Made by a program: the position numbers and the translations under genes
Notes under the pieces: generated by a model
What the model was told of the DNA's origin: nothing
Databases searched by the model: none
The model's input: the letters and a program-made list of their open reading frames with translations, nothing else
Shown here: positions 59,465-64,000 of the stretch, one piece after another
How the letters are laid out: the number at the start of each line of letters is the position of its first letter
Numbering within the stretch: position 1 is the first letter of the stretch
DNA from: Nitrosovibrio sp. Nv6
GTDB taxonomy: Bacteria; Pseudomonadota; Gammaproteobacteria; Burkholderiales; Nitrosomonadaceae
DNA: 64,000 nt
Direction of reading: 5' to 3'
Assembly (NCBI RefSeq): GCF_900110495.1
Contig: NZ_FODX01000002.1
Span: 124,001-188,000 of the forward strand

Positions 59465-61168
59465 ATGAGCACTGAACTAACTGGCGCTGAAATTACGGTG
59501 CGTTGTTTGCAGGAGGAAGGGGTAGACCATATCTTTGGCTATCCTGGCGGCGCCGTGCTGTTCATTTATGACGAGTTGTTCAAGCAGGACAAGGTCAAGC
59601 ACGTACTGGTGCGGCACGAGCAAGCGGCGGTGCATGCGGCGGACGGCTATGCCCGCTCCAGTAACAAGACAGGAGTGGCCCTGGTGACATCCGGTCCCGG
59701 TGTGACTAACGCCGTAACCGGCATCGCCACCGCTTATATGGACTCCATTCCCCTGGTCATCATCAGTGGGCAAGTGCCGACGCACGCCATCGGACTGGAC
59801 GCATTTCAGGAAGTGGATACTGTCGGCATCACCCGCCCCTGCGTTAAACATAACTTTCTGGTAAAAGATATCGCTGAACTGGCCAGCACCATCAAGAAAG
59901 CGTTCTATATCGCTTCAACCGGCCGCCCCGGCCCGGTGCTGGTGGATATTCCAAAGGATGTAAGCCAGCAGAAAACGGCATTCGCCTATCCGGAGAATGT
60001 TTCGATGCGCTCCTATAATCCTGTTATCCGGGGGCATGCGGGACAGATCAAGAAAGCGGTACAACTGATACTGGAAGCCAAGCGGCCGATGATCTACACA
60101 GGCGGGGGCGTTATCCTGAGTGATGCGTCGCCGCAATTGACCGAGTTGGTACGAGTGCTGGGTTTTCCCTGCACCAATACGCTTATGGGCTTGGGCGGCT
60201 ATCCCGCAACCGACAACCAGTTTGTTGGGATGCTTGGCATGCACGGCACATACGAAGCGAATATGGCCATGCAGCATTGCGATGTGCTTGTGGCTGTTGG
60301 CGCCCGATTTGATGATCGCGTCATCGGCAATCCCAAGCATTTCTTCAACGAAGATCGCAAGATCATTCACATAGACATCGATCCTTCATCCATTTCCAAG
60401 CGCGTCAAGGTCGATGTACCCATCGTTGGCAGCGTTTCGGGCGTACTGGACGAACTTATAAAATTGCTTAAAGCCCGCAAGGAGAAGCCCGATCAAACCG
60501 CCCTTGACGCATGGTGGACCCAGATCAATCTGTGGCGCGCGCGCGATTGTCTCAAATACGACCGCGCCAGCTCAATCATCAAGCCGCAAATGGTGGTCGA
60601 AAAGCTCTATGAGGTAACTGGCGGCAACGCTTTTGTTACTTCGGATGTTGGCCAGCATCAGATGTGGGCGGCCCAATTCTATAAATTCGACTTGCCGAGG
60701 CGGTGGATAAACTCGGGCGGCCTGGGAACCATGGGCTTTGGTCTTCCCGCAGCCATGGGCGTGCAGTTCGCGAACCCCTCAGGCGCGGTGGCTTGCGTTA
60801 CGGGCGAGGCCAGCATCCAGATGTGCATACAGGAGCTGTCCACCTGCAAGCAATATAGTCTTCCGCTCAAGATCATCAATTTGAATAACCGATATATGGG
60901 AATGGTGCGGCAGTGGCAACAATTCTTCCATGGCAATCGTTATGCTGAATCTTACATGGATGCACTGCCGAATTTTGTCAAATTGGCGGAGAGCTATGGT
61001 CATGTCGGTATGAAAATCGAGCAGCCCGGCGATATCCAAAATGCGTTGGAAGAGGCATTCAAGCTCAAGGACCGGCTGGTATTCATGGATTTCATAACGG
61101 ACCAGACCGAGAATGTCTTCCCCATGGTGCCAGGCGGAAAAGGTCTTTCTGAAATGATTCTGGTGTAA
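59465..61168 (+). CDS. ilvB: Acetolactate synthase large subunit
   Basis: Catalytic subunit of acetohydroxyacid synthase, the first common step of branched-chain amino-acid synthesis. The start at 59465 (MSTELTGAEITVRCLQEEGV) is preferred over a TTG at 59441. The 567-residue protein has the catalytic Glu in VRHEQAAVHAADGYAR, the FAD-binding central domain (about 190-330) and the ThDP motif with GEASIQMCIQEL and NNRYMGMVRQWQ. It overlaps nothing and is 2 bp from ilvH, so the two are likely translationally coupled. Confidence 0.95.
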   Translation: MSTELTGAEITVRCLQEEGVDHIFGYPGGAVLFIYDELFKQDKVKHVLVRHEQAAVHAADGYARSSNKTGVALVTSGPGVTNAVTGIATAYMDSIPLVIISGQVPTHAIGLDAFQEVDTVGITRPCVKHNFLVKDIAELASTIKKAFYIASTGRPGPVLVDIPKDVSQQKTAFAYPENVSMRSYNPVIRGHAGQIKKAVQLILEAKRPMIYTGGGVILSDASPQLTELVRVLGFPCTNTLMGLGGYPATDNQFVGMLGMHGTYEANMAMQHCDVLVAVGARFDDRVIGNPKHFFNEDRKIIHIDIDPSSISKRVKVDVPIVGSVSGVLDELIKLLKARKEKPDQTALDAWWTQINLWRARDCLKYDRASSIIKPQMVVEKLYEVTGGNAFVTSDVGQHQMWAAQFYKFDLPRRWINSGGLGTMGFGLPAAMGVQFANPSGAVACVTGEASIQMCIQELSTCKQYSLPLKIINLNNRYMGMVRQWQQFFHGNRYAESYMDALPNFVKLAESYGHVGMKIEQPGDIQNALEEAFKLKDRLVFMDFITDQTENVFPMVPGGKGLSEMILV

Positions 61169-61170
61169 AC

Positions 61171-61662
61171 ATGAGACATATCATTTCTCTCTTGATGGAA
61201 AATGAAGCGGGCGCCTTGTCTCGCGTAGCCGGCCTGTTCTCATCGCGCGGCTATAACATCGAGTCGCTTACGGTCGCCGCCACCGAAGACCCGACCTTGT
61301 CTCGCATGACGCTCGTTACCGCTGGTTCAGACGATGTGATCGAGCAGATCACCAAGCAGCTGAATAAACTCATCGAGGTGGTCAAAGTCGTGGATTTGAG
61401 CGATGGCGACCACATTGAGCGCGAACTGATGCTGATGAAAGTGCGCGCGGTCGGAAAGGACCGCGAGGAGATAAAGCGCATGGCTGATATTTTCCGCGGC
61501 CGCATCATTGATGTCACCGATAAATCGTACACCATCGAATTGACGGGTACCGGTTCCAAACTTGATGCTTTTCTTGAAGGCATGGAACGCGGCGCGATCC
61601 TGGAGACGGTACGTACCGGCGCCTCCGGTATTGGTCGCGGCGAACGTATATTGAAGGTATAG
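61171..61662 (+). CDS. ilvH: Acetolactate synthase small (regulatory) subunit
   Basis: Regulatory subunit that confers valine feedback inhibition and full activity on IlvB. The 163-residue protein has an N-terminal ACT domain (ISLLMENEAGALSRVAGLFSSRGYNIESLTVA, about 4-75) and a C-terminal domain with ELMLMKVRAVGKDREEIKRMADIFRG. Length is typical of the IlvH type. It is followed after 88 bp by ilvC. Confidence 0.95.
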   Translation: MRHIISLLMENEAGALSRVAGLFSSRGYNIESLTVAATEDPTLSRMTLVTAGSDDVIEQITKQLNKLIEVVKVVDLSDGDHIERELMLMKVRAVGKDREEIKRMADIFRGRIIDVTDKSYTIELTGTGSKLDAFLEGMERGAILETVRTGASGIGRGERILKV

Positions 61663-61684
61663 CAGTCTCCCCGCGAGATTATGA

Positions 61685-62767
<1,083 letters not shown>

Positions 62768-62783
62768 CAACTACACACAGAGA

Positions 62784-62821
62784 GAGGGCAGATGGCGCAT
62801 CAATGCGCCCACCTGCCCTCT
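62784..62821. terminator. Stem-loop downstream of ilvC
   Basis: Arms agagggcag-tggcgcat and atgcgcc-cctgccctct pair with small bulges around a 2-base turn. It is a strong GC-rich hairpin 17 bp after the ilvC stop. There is no T-run behind it, so it may be a transcript-stabilising structure or a weak terminator. Confidence 0.55.
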
Positions 62822-63039
62822 GCCATCCCCTTCTCAAATATTACCCATTCTATTCTTGCCTACCATCTGACGCTCAGATCAACGCTACCTGCCCGCAGCC
62901 AATTATTCCCATTGCTGGCGATATTTCTCGAATTCGTAATTGCAGAGAAATAGTCCCTGTTTCCCTGCCCGCACTGGCCACTGTTTACCGCCGGTCGATA
63001 ACCGTTTAACATGCATCGGTCTCCTTTCGGGAATGCACA

Positions 63040-63825
63040 ATGATGCATGATCCTCATCCGCGCTACATGCTCAAATCCAAACTGCGCCGCAGGGGCATTT
63101 ATTTATTACCCAACCTGTTCACCACCGCCGCGTTGTTCGCTGGGTTTTATGCCATTGTACAGGCGATGAATGGACGTTTTGAGCATTCCGCAGTTTCGAT
63201 TTTCATCGCGATGGTGCTGGACGGGCTGGACGGCCGGGTAGCCCGGTTGACTCACACCCAGAGTGAATTTGGCGCGGAATACGATAGCTTGTCCGACATG
63301 GTCTCCTTCGGCGCCGCTCCCGCGCTGGTGATATATGAGTGGGCCTTGAAGGGCATGGGCAAGTGGGGCTGGATTGCGGCTTTTATTTATTGTGTCTGTG
63401 CTGCGCTGCGCCTGGCGCGTTTCAATACGAATATAGAGGTCGCGGATAAGCGTTTTTTTCAGGGGTTGCCCAGCCCCGCCGCCGCTGCACTGATTGCAGG
63501 ACTGGTCTGGGTAATGCTGGACTTCGAAATAAGTGGCGAGGATATCAGATGGCTCGCCTGGTGCATTACGCTGTTCGCAGGCCTTACCATGGTGAGTAAT
63601 ATCCCCTATTACAGCGGTAAGACAATCAATTTACGAAAAAGCGTGCCTTTCATCACTGTCCTGCTATTGGCGCTGTTCTTTTTTGTATTGATTCCGAGTC
63701 AGCCACCCGTTGTGCTGTTCTGTCTTTTTTTTCTTTATGCCTTGTCCGGCTATGTAATGTGGATATTGCGGCGTATCAAGAAAAAGAGAACGAGCGAGGC
63801 ACAAGAAGCAGGAGAACCTTCATGA
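63040..63825 (+). CDS. pssA: CDP-diacylglycerol--serine O-phosphatidyltransferase PssA
   Basis: Integral-membrane enzyme that makes phosphatidylserine, the precursor of phosphatidylethanolamine. The 261-residue protein has about eight hydrophobic segments and the CDP-alcohol phosphotransferase signature [23 protein letters not shown] (residues 69-91 region), with all acidic residues intact. It is the Bacillus/type II (membrane) class, not the soluble E. coli class. The stop overlaps the pgi start by four bases. Confidence 0.93.
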   Translation: MMHDPHPRYMLKSKLRRRGIYLLPNLFTTAALFAGFYAIVQAMNGRFEHSAVSIFIAMVLDGLDGRVARLTHTQSEFGAEYDSLSDMVSFGAAPALVIYEWALKGMGKWGWIAAFIYCVCAALRLARFNTNIEVADKRFFQGLPSPAAAALIAGLVWVMLDFEISGEDIRWLAWCITLFAGLTMVSNIPYYSGKTINLRKSVPFITVLLLALFFFVLIPSQPPVVLFCLFFLYALSGYVMWILRRIKKKRTSEAQEAGEPS

Positions 63826-64000
63826 CACAGGCTCTGACAGAACGTCCGGCATGGAAGGCGCTCGAAAAACACTACCAGGCAATCAAAAACGTGCATCTGC
63901 GTCAGCTTTTCGCTGATGACCCGAACCGCGGCGAGCGTTTCACGGCCGAAGCCGCCGGCCTTTACCTGGACTACTCCAAAAACAGGGTTACCGATGAGAC
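63822..64000 (+). CDS. pgi: Glucose-6-phosphate isomerase, N-terminal part (cut by window edge)
   Basis: The frame starts at an ATG at 63822 with an aggag ribosome-binding site and runs open to the window end, about 59 residues. [19 protein letters not shown] and the [22 protein letters not shown] segment match the N-terminus of glycolytic phosphoglucose isomerase, which interconverts glucose-6-phosphate and fructose-6-phosphate. The overlap ATGA with pssA implies coupled translation. The active site lies beyond the window. Confidence 0.88.
   Translation, partial: MTQALTERPAWKALEKHYQAIKNVHLRQLFADDPNRGERFTAEAAGLYLDYSKNRVTDE

Overview
This is a core-chromosome window from a betaproteobacterial ammonia oxidiser, most likely Nitrosospira (Nitrosomonadaceae). 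The best evidence is the 16S gene on the minus strand. It contains, as far as I can recall the probe sequences, exact matches to the Nitrosospira probe NSV443 (27772-27790), the betaproteobacterial ammonia-oxidiser probe NSO1225 (26990-27009) and the NSO190/CTO primer sites (28026-28044, 27580-27601). The gene neighbourhoods are also typically betaproteobacterial. The species cannot be fixed from the window. No ammonia oxidation genes (amo, hao) lie here.

Layout. 1-4814 (+): the end of lptD, then surA, pdxA and rsmA, followed by a lytic transglycosylase. 4877-16325 (-): a gene remnant, a sterol-desaturase-family membrane hydroxylase, lpd with its own lipoyl domain, and proA-holA-lptE-leuS, then an HtrA protease and ttcA. 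16642-22276 (+): an alginate-export-type outer-membrane porin followed by a complete sulfate ABC importer (sbp-cysT-cysW-cysA). 22290-22712 (-): a small secreted cupredoxin. 22876-28493 (-): one complete ribosomal RNA operon (promoter, 16S, tRNA-Ile, tRNA-Ala, 23S, 5S, terminator) with clear RNase III processing stems.

28521-30374 (-): tyrS and an iron superoxide dismutase. 30805-32085 (+): a DUF2130 coiled-coil protein. 32325-36595 (-): a group III truncated haemoglobin and the classic surE-pcm-nlpD-rpoS stationary-phase block. 36708-44474 (-): tRNA-Pro(GGG), then thrS-infC-rpmI-rplT-pheS-pheT-ihfA-merR, the standard translation/IHF cluster, with a terminator-like hairpin ahead of pheS and a non-AUG infC start. 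44867-51449 (-): an orphan pstS, glmM, folP, ftsH and rlmE, with yhbY divergent. 51888-58611 (-): greA, carB, carA, dapB and bamE, with fur divergent from bamE. 59465-64000 (+): ilvB-ilvH-ilvC, pssA and the start of pgi.

Functionally this is housekeeping: outer-membrane assembly (lptD, lptE, surA, bamE), aminoacyl-tRNA synthesis (leuS, tyrS, thrS, pheST), envelope proteolysis, amino acid, pyrimidine and cofactor synthesis, and global regulators (rpoS, ihfA, fur). I found no CRISPR array, prophage, intact insertion sequence, toxin-antitoxin pair or defence island, and nothing I would call a new multi-gene system. The items most worth a second look are the porin-sulfate cassette, the 4 x 11-bp repeat upstream of the desaturase, the leader hairpins in the thrS-pheT cluster, the infC start, the hexamer-repeat tail of BamE, and the palindrome upstream of the truncated haemoglobin.
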